A DNA stretch of 64,000 nucleotides from Paenibacillus baekrokdamisoli (lineage in GTDB: Bacteria > Bacillota > Bacilli > Paenibacillales > Paenibacillaceae): the NCBI RefSeq assembly GCF_003945345.1, contig NZ_AP019308.1, forward strand, positions 5,694,501 to 5,758,500. The letters run 5' to 3'. The notes beneath the pieces are model-generated. The model ran no database searches, was not told where the DNA came from, and saw nothing but the letters and a program-made list of their open reading frames with translations. This document shows positions 41,748 through 50,083 of the stretch, piece by piece. Numbering within the stretch: position 1 is the first letter of the stretch; every line of letters starts with the position of its first letter. Both the position numbers and the translations under genes were made by a program.

Positions 41748-42248
41748 ATGAACTTTCTCTCTGACCCCGGTCGTCTTACGCATATAGGCTCTATTATCAT
41801 TACACTGCTGTCGGGCGTAGCTGTCTTATTCCTCAGGATGCGAGCATCCAACAAACCGACTACGATGCGTAAAATTATCATGCCGCCGATCGGCATGTCC
41901 ACCGGCTTTCTCATGTTTATTGCCCCTGTAACACGTGTACCTTGGAGCTGGGCTTTGACCGCTTTCGCAGTAGGCGCACTATTATTCGCTTATCCGCTCA
42001 TTCGCACCTCTAAGCTGGAGCGTATCGGGGATACAATCGTACTTAAGCGTTCCAAGATGTTTATCTTTATCCTGCTTGCCCTACTGCTCGCTCGTCTGCT
42101 GCTGCATGATGTGGTCGAGCAGTCGGTGACGATTCCGCAGACAGGCGGACTGTTCTTCATTCTAGCTTTCGGCATGATTGTAGTCTGGCGTGTGGCGATG
42201 CTAAGGGCTTACAAGAAGCTGGAGCGCGTCCACAATAAATCAATATAA
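41748..42248 (+). CDS. ccdC: CcdC-family membrane protein
   Basis: A 166-residue protein with about four membrane helices starting at ATG 41748 after AAAAGGAG. The family's conserved pieces are present: MRASNKPTTMRKIIMPPIGMSTGFLMF, the KLERIGDTIVLKRSKMFIFILL loop-helix and RAYKKLE end. In Bacillus the gene lies in a cytochrome c biogenesis cluster but its own role is not established. No other ccd gene is adjacent here. Confidence 0.85.
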   Translation: MNFLSDPGRLTHIGSIIITLLSGVAVLFLRMRASNKPTTMRKIIMPPIGMSTGFLMFIAPVTRVPWSWALTAFAVGALLFAYPLIRTSKLERIGDTIVLKRSKMFIFILLALLLARLLLHDVVEQSVTIPQTGGLFFILAFGMIVVWRVAMLRAYKKLERVHNKSI

Positions 42249-42331
42249 CCTTTACCCTCTATTTACATGGCAGTGTTACACTTTGTCGGATTAAAGTGTA
42301 AAGTTCTGTCAAAATAGGAGGGTTTTTTATT

Positions 42332-45300
42332 ATGTTGAGAACATTGCGCCGATTCAAGCGGCAGCTTGCTCTAACGTTAGCGTTCACGATTGCGGCATTG
42401 CCAGTGGTGCCGACGCTTAGCTACGCAGATGCAGGAACATCCCAAACTGGCGGCCGTGCAGCGCATGTTGTGATTAGCGAAATATTCGGCGGCGGCAATG
42501 AGAAATTCGATTCTCTTTTTCAAAATGATTTTGTAGAGCTATATAATCCAACTTCAAGTAATGTGTCTGTTGCAGGCTGGTCCATTCAATATGCGCCGTC
42601 TAACAGTTTGGACAATGCCGCATGGACGGTTGTTCCTTTAGGAACGCCAACAGCAGAGATACCAGCATATGGCTATTATTTAGTTAAGCTCGGAGGTAAA
42701 TCCGCACAGAATCCGCCATTGACCGCATTACCAGCAGCGGATGCAGTTGGAACAGTGGATATCGACAATAAGGGTGGAAAAATAGCACTTGTAGCAGGAA
42801 CGACTGCTCTAGCTAGCAAGGATCCGCTTAGTGATATCGAGCCTAATAAATCACTAGTCATTGATTTTGTTGGAATGGGTCTTGCAGGCAGCACGGGAGC
42901 TAATGCCTTCCAGGGCTCGCTGGCACCAGAAATGTCAGCAAAGAAAAGTATTGAACGCAAATGGACGAACCCGCTCAATCCAATTCCAGCCGAAGGACTG
43001 GATGCCAAATTAGCAGCCAATCGAGGCAAAGGGAATGATTGGGATTCCCATAATAACGGAGCTGACTTCACCATTGTATCAACAGGCTCCGATGGGTATC
43101 CGCAGAATTCAACCTTTATCACTTCATTCGGGCTAGCAGATGCAGCGAATTCCTCAGCAGCGATGAGCTCACCTACTGCCGTAGCCGCTGGTGATAATAG
43201 CTTCACGGTGAATCTTTTTAACGGTACGGTTGCACCAGACACCACTTTGTCAGTGTCGGATTATGCCGTAACTGGCCTGCAGGGTCTAGATGTCACAGCA
43301 GCAAGCAGTGCAGATGGACATGCCGTAACTTTTACAGTCTCGGGAACGGCGAGCTCATCCGTTACAGTGGACCAGAATCTACAAGTCGTTCTTCAGCCGT
43401 CCGTATGGACAATGACGAACAAGCCTTTGAATCCGGTAACGATAACCGGCCTTCAATTAAAAGCTTATAGTGCTAAAGTGAGCGGTGCTGCCTGCGTTGG
43501 TGGTAGCACGCTAGCTATGCTGACATCAACGAAGCTTGATCCTGCTCACAGCAATTTGTGCTTGAAGCTCACTACAGGTACACCGACTGAGGGTACGATT
43601 GACCCTAGTCTGTATGCCATACAAGGACTTCCTTCTGCTGCACAGGTTACGACAGCAGTTGGAAATGCAGCAGATAAGACAATCATGTTCACGATAGCAG
43701 GAGATGCGATTCAGCCCGTTACAACTGATATCCCGCTTACGGTCACGGTAAAGGTCGGTGCTGTGTCGGAAGGTGCGACGCAGGACTCTGATGTTATTAC
43801 TGGTTTCACTTGGTCAGCTTATCAGAAGCCCGTTATAGCAGATGCAGCTCGTAAAGCATCACTGACGAACATCATTAAAGAGAGCAATGCCTTCTTCTCT
43901 GATGCATCCATTAAAGCATCCAAGTATACGAAGCAAGGTGCTAACCTTTTTGATTTCTATCGGGGTACACCTAATATGTTCTTCTCCGATCTCGGCACGG
44001 TAATTCCAGTTCCGGCATCTTGGAAAGCATGGCCGTTGAAGACATGGATTCAAGGGGATGCCCATTTGCAGAACATAGGCACGTACAACAATGCTAACGA
44101 TCAGACGGTCTTTGACTTGAATGACCCAGATAGCTCGTATGTAGCACCCTTTTATTGGGACCTGCTTCGACTGCTGCCAAGCATTTACTTAGAGCGGGAT
44201 GTGTCCAAAGTATCTGCCATTCACAATTTGACCGATGCACAGGTGGCTGAGCTTCTTGGCGATTTCCTGGATGAGTATCGTGCAACAGTGAACTCGGTAG
44301 CAGGTAATAATGATGAGAACACAAGAGAATTAAATGCAGCATCGCTGTTGACTGGGGAGTATACGAGCAAGATGCTCAGTTACTTTGCTGCCATCACGAC
44401 AGATACACAGCTCAGCAAAGCGTCGGCCATCGTAGACGGAACTGGAAGGAAATTCAAGACAGATTCGAAGTACGGCGTTCTCTCCGATTCCGAACGTGCT
44501 GCATTCCTGAAAGCATGGCCAGCTTACGTGAGCAGCTTAGGTTCTGTGGGTCAGAACAATCAGCTGCTAAACAAAGATTATTATACAATTAAGGATGTTG
44601 TCTACCGCTTGGGTCAAGGCAACTCAAGCTTAGGCTCCATTCGTTATAACCTCATTATCGAGGGATCATCCAGTGCTGCCAATGATGATGTCATCCTCGA
44701 TGCTAAAGAGCAGTTCGAACCGAGTATGTTCGTCATGAATGAGGTGGACAAGTCCTCTTATACAACCTGGTTTGGCGGCAATGATGCAGCTCGAACCGTG
44801 ACGGCTTATAGGGCGATGACGAATAACACCGATTCATTCGCTGGCGTGCTTAATATTGGCGCTAGAAACTTCGTAGTTAGAGCCATTGCGAAGAGTAAAG
44901 GCGACTATACAGACGAGAAGCCAGCTTTTGCAAGCAAAGATGATTTGGCGAATTACATGAAATATGCCGCGCAAGCTTATGCACTTGCACATGCCCGCTC
45001 GGATAGTGATTTTGACAGTAAATATGTAAGTGGCAGCTTTGACGATCAGTTCAAAGCCATCATGGATGCAGGGACGACATGGGCATCTTTTAAGCAAAGC
45101 CTAGTAGAGCTTAGTGGGGACTACTACCGCCAGGTTGCCTCTGATTTTAATCTGATGAAGAGTGATCTGACTGCAGGAACGCTTATCGATGTGAATCAAC
45201 TGACTGGTTTGACCTACAATGGCGGGACTAGTGTGGCTGGATTCGCATCCGATCAACTCGTCTATAATCAAACGGTGGAGAATAATGCTGCGCAATCTGT

Positions 45301-46717
45301 GATTCGTGCAGCTGCTGCGGATAGTCTGGCGAAAGTTACGATCGCAGGCGTTACTGCAACGAGTATCAATGAACAAACGGTTGCCTTAAAAGTAGGTACG
45401 AATACAATTAACATCATAGTTGAGGCAAGGGATGGTTCACAGAAAACATATAAACTAAGCCTAACACGCAAATCTTCATCAGGATCGGATTCAGGAAACG
45501 GCCCAGGAAGCGGTTCAGGAGGTACTGGATCTGAAACAGGTACGGGGACTGGAACTGGAACTAAAAACTTATATGAGGAAACTTCCGTTACTGGAAAGGG
45601 TGGAAGCTCGACGAGTGTCCTTACGCTAAACGGTGAGCAATTGAAGCTGGAAGCTTCTAAACAAACACCTAGCGGGACAAAGCAGATCGTGATAAAGCCT
45701 GAGGGCGCAGCGAATCAAGCGGTTCAGCTCAAAGTTCCGGCAGAAGGATTCAATCAACTGGGAGCCAATCTTATTGTAGAGGCAAAAGGCTTCACGCTGA
45801 CTCTGCCTTCAATCAGTGTGAATATGGCTGCGGCTGCTAAAAAGCTTGGAACTACAATAGATCACGTCGAACTAAATATTGAGGTTACACCGACAACGAC
45901 TGGAGTAGCGGTTCAAATATCGGCAGCTGCAAACGGGAAAACCGTTCAGGTATCCTCTGAACCAGCTAGTGGAATTTCAATCTCTTTGCCTTATAAGGGT
46001 GATGGCGTTCAGAATGGGAACGGAGCTTCGGTTGTCCGTCTGCTGCCAAACGGCGCCTATGGCTTTGTTCCCGCGATCTTTACAGCGAGCGCTGTTGTAC
46101 TGACGGTTAAGGCTAGCGGTGAGTTCAAAGTGGTGCAGTCGAAAGTATCCTTCAATGATTTGAGCAAGAGCTGGGCGAAGACAGATATCGAGCTGTTAGC
46201 AAGTAAATTTGTCGTTAGCGGCGTTGACGGCAATAATTTCAAGCCCGATCAAACCATATCCCGAGCAGAATTTACAGCTTTGCTTGTGAAGGCATTAATG
46301 CCCGAGCAGCTAGCTGCCTCTGGGAATGTAGGAACGATGTATAATGACGTGAAACAAAATGATTGGTTTGCTCCTTATATACAAGCTGCTGCTGCGTGCG
46401 GACTTGTCGCTGGCACAGGTGACGGTCAGTTCAATCCATCCTCGGAGATTACAAGAGAACAGATGGCCATCATGCTCCAAAGAGCGCTTGCTGTTATTGG
46501 CAAGCCGCTGGATGCAGCAAAAGGAAATGAAACGAACACCTTTAAAGATGGCGGCGTTGTAAGTCAATGGGCTGTATCTGCCGTCAATGGGGCACTAAGC
46601 ACAGGGCTTATGCAGGGCTTGTCCAACCGAACCTTCGCGCCTCAAGAAGAAGCAACTCGTGCGCAAGCGGCAGTTATCATCAAACGCGCCCTTCAGTTTG
46701 CGGGATTCCTAGCATAA
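42332..46717 (+). CDS. S-layer protein with lamin-tail, DUF2252 and SLH domains
   Basis: A 1461-residue exported protein, ATG 42332 after AGGAGGG. Signal peptide at 1-33. Residues 45-250 are a lamin-tail-like domain (VVISEIFGGGNEK, FVELYNPTSSNVSVAGWSIQY). Two beta domains follow (about 270-500). Residues 505-960 match DUF2252: FDFYRGTPNMFFSDL (541), QGDAHLQNIGTY (574), FDLNDPDSSY (594), YWDLLRLLPSIYLER. Then come a cadherin-like domain (about 975-1050), a Gly/Ser/Thr linker and three SLH domains (1273-1461). DUF2252 belongs to the kinase-like fold and is normally cytoplasmic. Here it is wall-anchored. It is monocistronic. Confidence 0.85.
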   Translation: MLRTLRRFKRQLALTLAFTIAALPVVPTLSYADAGTSQTGGRAAHVVISEIFGGGNEKFDSLFQNDFVELYNPTSSNVSVAGWSIQYAPSNSLDNAAWTVVPLGTPTAEIPAYGYYLVKLGGKSAQNPPLTALPAADAVGTVDIDNKGGKIALVAGTTALASKDPLSDIEPNKSLVIDFVGMGLAGSTGANAFQGSLAPEMSAKKSIERKWTNPLNPIPAEGLDAKLAANRGKGNDWDSHNNGADFTIVSTGSDGYPQNSTFITSFGLADAANSSAAMSSPTAVAAGDNSFTVNLFNGTVAPDTTLSVSDYAVTGLQGLDVTAASSADGHAVTFTVSGTASSSVTVDQNLQVVLQPSVWTMTNKPLNPVTITGLQLKAYSAKVSGAACVGGSTLAMLTSTKLDPAHSNLCLKLTTGTPTEGTIDPSLYAIQGLPSAAQVTTAVGNAADKTIMFTIAGDAIQPVTTDIPLTVTVKVGAVSEGATQDSDVITGFTWSAYQKPVIADAARKASLTNIIKESNAFFSDASIKASKYTKQGANLFDFYRGTPNMFFSDLGTVIPVPASWKAWPLKTWIQGDAHLQNIGTYNNANDQTVFDLNDPDSSYVAPFYWDLLRLLPSIYLERDVSKVSAIHNLTDAQVAELLGDFLDEYRATVNSVAGNNDENTRELNAASLLTGEYTSKMLSYFAAITTDTQLSKASAIVDGTGRKFKTDSKYGVLSDSERAAFLKAWPAYVSSLGSVGQNNQLLNKDYYTIKDVVYRLGQGNSSLGSIRYNLIIEGSSSAANDDVILDAKEQFEPSMFVMNEVDKSSYTTWFGGNDAARTVTAYRAMTNNTDSFAGVLNIGARNFVVRAIAKSKGDYTDEKPAFASKDDLANYMKYAAQAYALAHARSDSDFDSKYVSGSFDDQFKAIMDAGTTWASFKQSLVELSGDYYRQVASDFNLMKSDLTAGTLIDVNQLTGLTYNGGTSVAGFASDQLVYNQTVENNAAQSVIRAAAADSLAKVTIAGVTATSINEQTVALKVGTNTINIIVEARDGSQKTYKLSLTRKSSSGSDSGNGPGSGSGGTGSETGTGTGTGTKNLYEETSVTGKGGSSTSVLTLNGEQLKLEASKQTPSGTKQIVIKPEGAANQAVQLKVPAEGFNQLGANLIVEAKGFTLTLPSISVNMAAAAKKLGTTIDHVELNIEVTPTTTGVAVQISAAANGKTVQVSSEPASGISISLPYKGDGVQNGNGASVVRLLPNGAYGFVPAIFTASAVVLTVKASGEFKVVQSKVSFNDLSKSWAKTDIELLASKFVVSGVDGNNFKPDQTISRAEFTALLVKALMPEQLAASGNVGTMYNDVKQNDWFAPYIQAAAACGLVAGTGDGQFNPSSEITREQMAIMLQRALAVIGKPLDAAKGNETNTFKDGGVVSQWAVSAVNGALSTGLMQGLSNRTFAPQEEATRAQAAVIIKRALQFAGFLA

Positions 46718-46769
46718 TAAGCTGCAAACCGTATGGCCGTTAGAAAAGTGTGTTGTATAGCTGGAAATG

Positions 46770-46800
46770 AGAAGAGAGCGGCTTGGGTGCTCTCTTCTTT
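46770..46800 (+). terminator. Terminator of the S-layer gene
   Basis: AGAAGAGAGC and GCTCTCTTCT arms with a T-rich end. Confidence 0.8.
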
Positions 46801-46891
46801 TACTTTGATTTTCCGTCACATCTTAAAAAGATGAATTATAATTAAAAAATGAGAGCCAAGACAGAACGAAATATTGTGAGGGGGGCGGAAT

Positions 46892-47326
46892 GTGTTTAAA
46901 AGTACAATTTACATTATTTTAGTTTCTGTCATGATGTGCACTGCTTGTTCTGCTTCAAAAAATGAGTTAACACTTGCTCAACAAAGTTTCGTTAGATGGC
47001 ATGCAGAAGAAAACATGTTAGAAGTATATGCTGTGGCAGTTAATCAAACAAAAGCAGATATATCGTTTGAAGCATCCATCGTATTGTTAAACCCGAATTT
47101 GAGAGATGCGGTTGGTTTTGATACGGTGGAAATCAAAGAAGATGACAGAAACGGAAAACCACCTTTTCATTTAAAATCTTATAACGAAACAGTCTTTAAG
47201 CAAACCTTCAAAACGAACAGGACGCTGACACGAGAGATGTTATCTAATGGTGTTGGAATTAAAATATCGACACAAGAAAAGAGTTACACACTCCCTATTA
47301 AATATGGCGAACGGGGTAAAGAATAG
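46892..47326 (+). CDS. Small lipoprotein of unknown function
   Basis: A 144-residue protein starting at GTG 46892 after GAGGGGGG; the overlapping ATG at 46890 is out of frame. Signal peptide and lipobox MCTAC place the mature N-terminus at Cys 19. The remainder has alternating hydrophobic strands (LEVYAVAVNQTKADISFEASIVLL, GVGIKISTQEKSYTLPIKY), suggesting an immunoglobulin-like fold. It is AT-rich. No family is recognised. Confidence 0.72.
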   Translation: MFKSTIYIILVSVMMCTACSASKNELTLAQQSFVRWHAEENMLEVYAVAVNQTKADISFEASIVLLNPNLRDAVGFDTVEIKEDDRNGKPPFHLKSYNETVFKQTFKTNRTLTREMLSNGVGIKISTQEKSYTLPIKYGERGKE

Positions 47327-47369
47327 AACATTGACAATCAAGGAGTCAGCTGATATTCTACGTATATAG

Positions 47370-47381
47370 ATTGTATACAAT
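47370..47381. promoter_or_regulatory. OhrR-type operator
   Basis: ATTGTATACAAT, a perfect palindrome followed by TCAATT, matches the centre of the known OhrR box (AATTGTATACAATT). It lies 50 bp before the OhrR gene. Confidence 0.65.
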
Positions 47382-47431
47382 TCAATTTGACTTAATTATT
47401 GTCCTGCTGACAGCGAGAGAGGAAGGTGAGT

Positions 47432-47890
47432 ATGGATCGTGATACTCTGCTTCAACTAGATAACCAAGTCTGCTTTGCCCTGTATGCTTGCGCCCGAGAG
47501 GTGACTAAGCTGTACAGACCTTTCCTAGACGAGCTTGGCTTAACGTATACGCAATATGTAACCCTACTCGCACTGTGGGAGAAGGATGAGGTTCCTGTTA
47601 AGGCACTTGGGGAGCGGCTTTATCTTGATTCTGGAACGCTGACGCCGCTGCTGAAGAAGCTTGAGGCAATGAAGTTGATCCTCCGCAAGCGAGATGCCGC
47701 AGATGAGCGAAGCGTTATTGTGAAATTGACAAGTGAAGGACATGCTTTGAAAGAACGTGCTTTTTCAATCCCGGAGCGTGTATTCTGTCAGACGAATATT
47801 CCGCCTGAGGAGCTGGAGCAGCTTCGAGAGCAATTGCGGAGGCTGACCCAGAACATTCACCAAAGCGATAGCTGCCATTCACAAACCTAA
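47432..47890 (+). CDS. ohrR: OhrR-like organic-peroxide-sensing MarR regulator
   Basis: A 152-residue winged-helix regulator. ATG 47432 follows GGAAGGTGAG; an upstream GTG lies inside that site. LDNQVCFALYACAREV places Cys 14 at the OhrR redox position, with LGLTYTQYVTLLALWE, LDSGTLTPLLKKLE and DERSVIVKLT following the family. Oxidation of that Cys by organic hydroperoxides releases DNA. A glutathione-peroxidase gene follows after 24 bp instead of the usual ohr, and an OhrR-type box precedes the operon. Confidence 0.88.
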   Translation: MDRDTLLQLDNQVCFALYACAREVTKLYRPFLDELGLTYTQYVTLLALWEKDEVPVKALGERLYLDSGTLTPLLKKLEAMKLILRKRDAADERSVIVKLTSEGHALKERAFSIPERVFCQTNIPPEELEQLREQLRRLTQNIHQSDSCHSQT

Positions 47891-47914
47891 CCTATTCATA
47901 GAGGAGAATGCCTA

Positions 47915-48460
47915 ATGACAACCATTTACGATTTTCAAGCGGAAACGAACAACGGTGCTGCGAAGGCCCTGTCCGATTACAAAGGTAAAGTGCTGCTTGT
48001 AACGAATACAGCGAGCAAATGTGGGTTTACGTACCAGTATGAAGGCTTGCAGAAGGTCTATGAGGAATATAAGGATAAGGGTCTTGAGGTTCTAGGCTTT
48101 CCTTCCAACCAATTCGGCGGACAAGAGCCGGGCAGTGACGAGGAAGTTGCGGAATTCTGCCAAATTAATTACGGCGTTTCGTTCCCTTTGTTCGCCAAAA
48201 CCGATGTTCGTGAAGAAACGGCACATCCTGTATTCCAATATTTAACCGAAGCAGCTCCTTTTGTAGGCTTTGACTCCTCTGAGGGTGGTCAGAAAATGGA
48301 CGGCTATCTCAGATCCAAAATGCCTGAGCGTATGGAAGACAACTCCATCAAATGGAACTTCACAAAGTTTCTTATTAACCGTGAGGGTCAAGTTGTTAAA
48401 CGCTATGAATCCAGTGTGAATCCGCTTGATATTAAAGCGGACATCGAAGCGCTTCTCTAA
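47915..48460 (+). CDS. gpx: Glutathione peroxidase family thiol peroxidase
   Basis: A 181-residue protein with the peroxidatic Cys in NTASKCGFTYQYEGLQ (near residue 36), the Gln in FPSNQFGGQEPG and WNFTKFLI. It is the Cys, not selenocysteine, version. A third cysteine in EFCQINYGVSFP could be resolving, as in thioredoxin-dependent members. It reduces peroxides in the cytoplasm. Bacillota lack glutathione, so thioredoxin or bacillithiol is the likely donor. It is co-transcribed with ohrR. Confidence 0.93.
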   Translation: MTTIYDFQAETNNGAAKALSDYKGKVLLVTNTASKCGFTYQYEGLQKVYEEYKDKGLEVLGFPSNQFGGQEPGSDEEVAEFCQINYGVSFPLFAKTDVREETAHPVFQYLTEAAPFVGFDSSEGGQKMDGYLRSKMPERMEDNSIKWNFTKFLINREGQVVKRYESSVNPLDIKADIEALL

Positions 48461-48509
48461 GCATTTCTCTGAGCACTACACTAAGCATTTCTCTGAGTAC
48501 TTCACTAAG
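48457..48509 (+). repeat. Tandem 24-bp repeat at the gpx stop codon
   Basis: CTAAGCATTTCTCTGAGCAC plus TACA occurs twice (two mismatches) and a third time partly. The first copy contains the gpx stop codon, so the repeat is downstream non-coding. Confidence 0.75.
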
Positions 48510-48551
48510 AATGAGGCTGGAGCCTCAGTAGCTTTCCTTAATCTGTCTAAC

Positions 48552-48603
48552 AAAAAGCCATTCACGTAACGCATCGTAGCGTTACTCCGTGAATGGCTTT
48601 CTT
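48552..48603 (+). terminator. Terminator of the ohrR-gpx operon
   Basis: AAAAAGCCATTCACG..AACGC and GCGTT..CGTGAATGGCTTT form a long hairpin with a T-rich end. Confidence 0.85.
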
Positions 48604-48678
48604 CTTGTTCTTGCGATCCCCTCGATGGTCTGCGGCCCAAGCGGCGTGAAGCAGGACTTGGTCATTCTCGGGCTCCAT
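48562..48678 (-). CDS. Possible 38-residue small protein
   Basis: ATG 48678 with a strong GGGAGGTG ribosome site opens a 38-codon frame (MEPENDQVLLHAAWAADHRG onwards, basic middle). It ends inside the gpx terminator hairpin. The site is better than chance, but the overlap with the terminator and the lack of a known family keep it doubtful. Confidence 0.3.
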   Translation of the reverse strand: MEPENDQVLLHAAWAADHRGDRKNKKKAIHGVTLRCVT

Positions 48679-48763
48679 TCGCACCTCCCAGTTTATTGAA
48701 ACAATTCCCAGATGGCTTGCGTCCTAATGATATCGGATAAATCAAATAAAAGGGGTGAGTGGC

Positions 48764-50014
48764 GTGGCTTTCCAAATCAGGAATAAATCGATTGTTGCCG
48801 TCGCAGCGGCGATTGTCCTCTTATCAACAACGCTCGCAGGCTGTGGTAAAGATAAAGTAGAAGCTCCGCGCTATCAAGTGAAGGACATAAACGCAGCACA
48901 AGTGCATGCTTATAATGATTTCTCTCTGCGCATGACGAAGCAATTACTGGCGAAAACGAAGGACGGGAATGTATGTATCTCGCCGCTCAGTATGGCCTTT
49001 GCACTCTCTCTTCTGGTGAATGGTGCAGAAGGCGAGACGAAGGCGGAGCTGCTCCGTGTACTGGGGGCGAAGGGGTTAACCCTCGAAGCTCTTAATCAGG
49101 GCAGCGATGTGCTTCGCGATCTGCTGGAGCATGCTGACCCTAAGGTCGATGTTCGAATTGCAAATGCGGTATGGGCGAGGAAAGGTACAGGTCTCGCGGA
49201 GGATTATTCGCAGCGTATCAAACGGTTCTATGAAGCAGAGGCCAGCGAGTTGGATTTTGATGATGCTGATGCGGCAAAGACGATCAATCAATGGGTGAAC
49301 AAGAAGACGCAGGGCCTGATCGATCGGATGGTCGACGAAAATACGTTGAAATCCAGTGTGATGGTTCTCATGAACGCCATTTACTTTCATGGGGAGTGGA
49401 CGAAGCCCTTCAAAGAATCAGATACGAAGGATGCCCAATTTCATTTGGCAGATGGTTCCTCAGTGACTGTACCTATGATGGCGCAGAAGGCTTCCTTAAC
49501 GTATAAGGAGAGTGAGCATTTCAAAGCTGTTCGTCTTCCTTATGGGGATGGCAAATGGAGCATGACAGTCGTGCTGCCGAATGAAGGGATCACACTACCC
49601 GAAGCAGAGACGGAGCTATTAAAGGATGCCAGCTCTTGGAGAGAGGGCTTCACGCAGGGAATGGCTGAGATTGAGTTGCCAAGATTCAAGCTGCAGTACG
49701 GAACAAGCTTAATTGATGCGCTGAAGACACTAGGAATGAAACAGTCCTTTGATAAGGAGAAGGCTGATTTCTCTGGTATGACCAAGAGCCGCCAAAGTCT
49801 ATATGTAAATGGGGCTATTCATAAAACATTCATTGAGGTCAACGAGCAGGGAACAGAGGCGGCCGCTGTCACTTCGATTACGACTGCCGCCACAGCGGCG
49901 GCGCCGATGGATCCTTTCAAGCTGCGCGTGGATAGGCCCTTTTTCTTCACCATAGAGGATCAAACGACCGGTGCAATCCTATTCTTAGGCTCGGTTACCC
50001 AACCAACTGCATAA
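48764..50014 (+). CDS. Serpin lipoprotein 1
   Basis: A 416-residue protein. GTG 48764 is best spaced from AGGGGTGA. Lipobox LAGC anchors it to the outer membrane face. The serpin fold is full length: VHAYNDFSLRM, CISPLSMAFALSLLVNGAEGET, the NAIYFHGEWTKPF strand, the EVNEQGTEAAAVT hinge and DRPFFFTIEDQTTGAILFLG. The small-residue hinge (GTEAAAVT) predicts an inhibitory serpin that traps proteases covalently. The reactive loop continues SITTAATAAAPMDP; the exact P1 residue is unclear. The next gene is a paralogue. Confidence 0.9.
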   Translation: MAFQIRNKSIVAVAAAIVLLSTTLAGCGKDKVEAPRYQVKDINAAQVHAYNDFSLRMTKQLLAKTKDGNVCISPLSMAFALSLLVNGAEGETKAELLRVLGAKGLTLEALNQGSDVLRDLLEHADPKVDVRIANAVWARKGTGLAEDYSQRIKRFYEAEASELDFDDADAAKTINQWVNKKTQGLIDRMVDENTLKSSVMVLMNAIYFHGEWTKPFKESDTKDAQFHLADGSSVTVPMMAQKASLTYKESEHFKAVRLPYGDGKWSMTVVLPNEGITLPEAETELLKDASSWREGFTQGMAEIELPRFKLQYGTSLIDALKTLGMKQSFDKEKADFSGMTKSRQSLYVNGAIHKTFIEVNEQGTEAAAVTSITTAATAAAPMDPFKLRVDRPFFFTIEDQTTGAILFLGSVTQPTA

Positions 50015-50083
50015 GAAAAGGAGAGTCGAATAAGCTGCTTGCCAATCATGTCCTATCTGTCAGAGATAAAGAGGGGGATCGAT

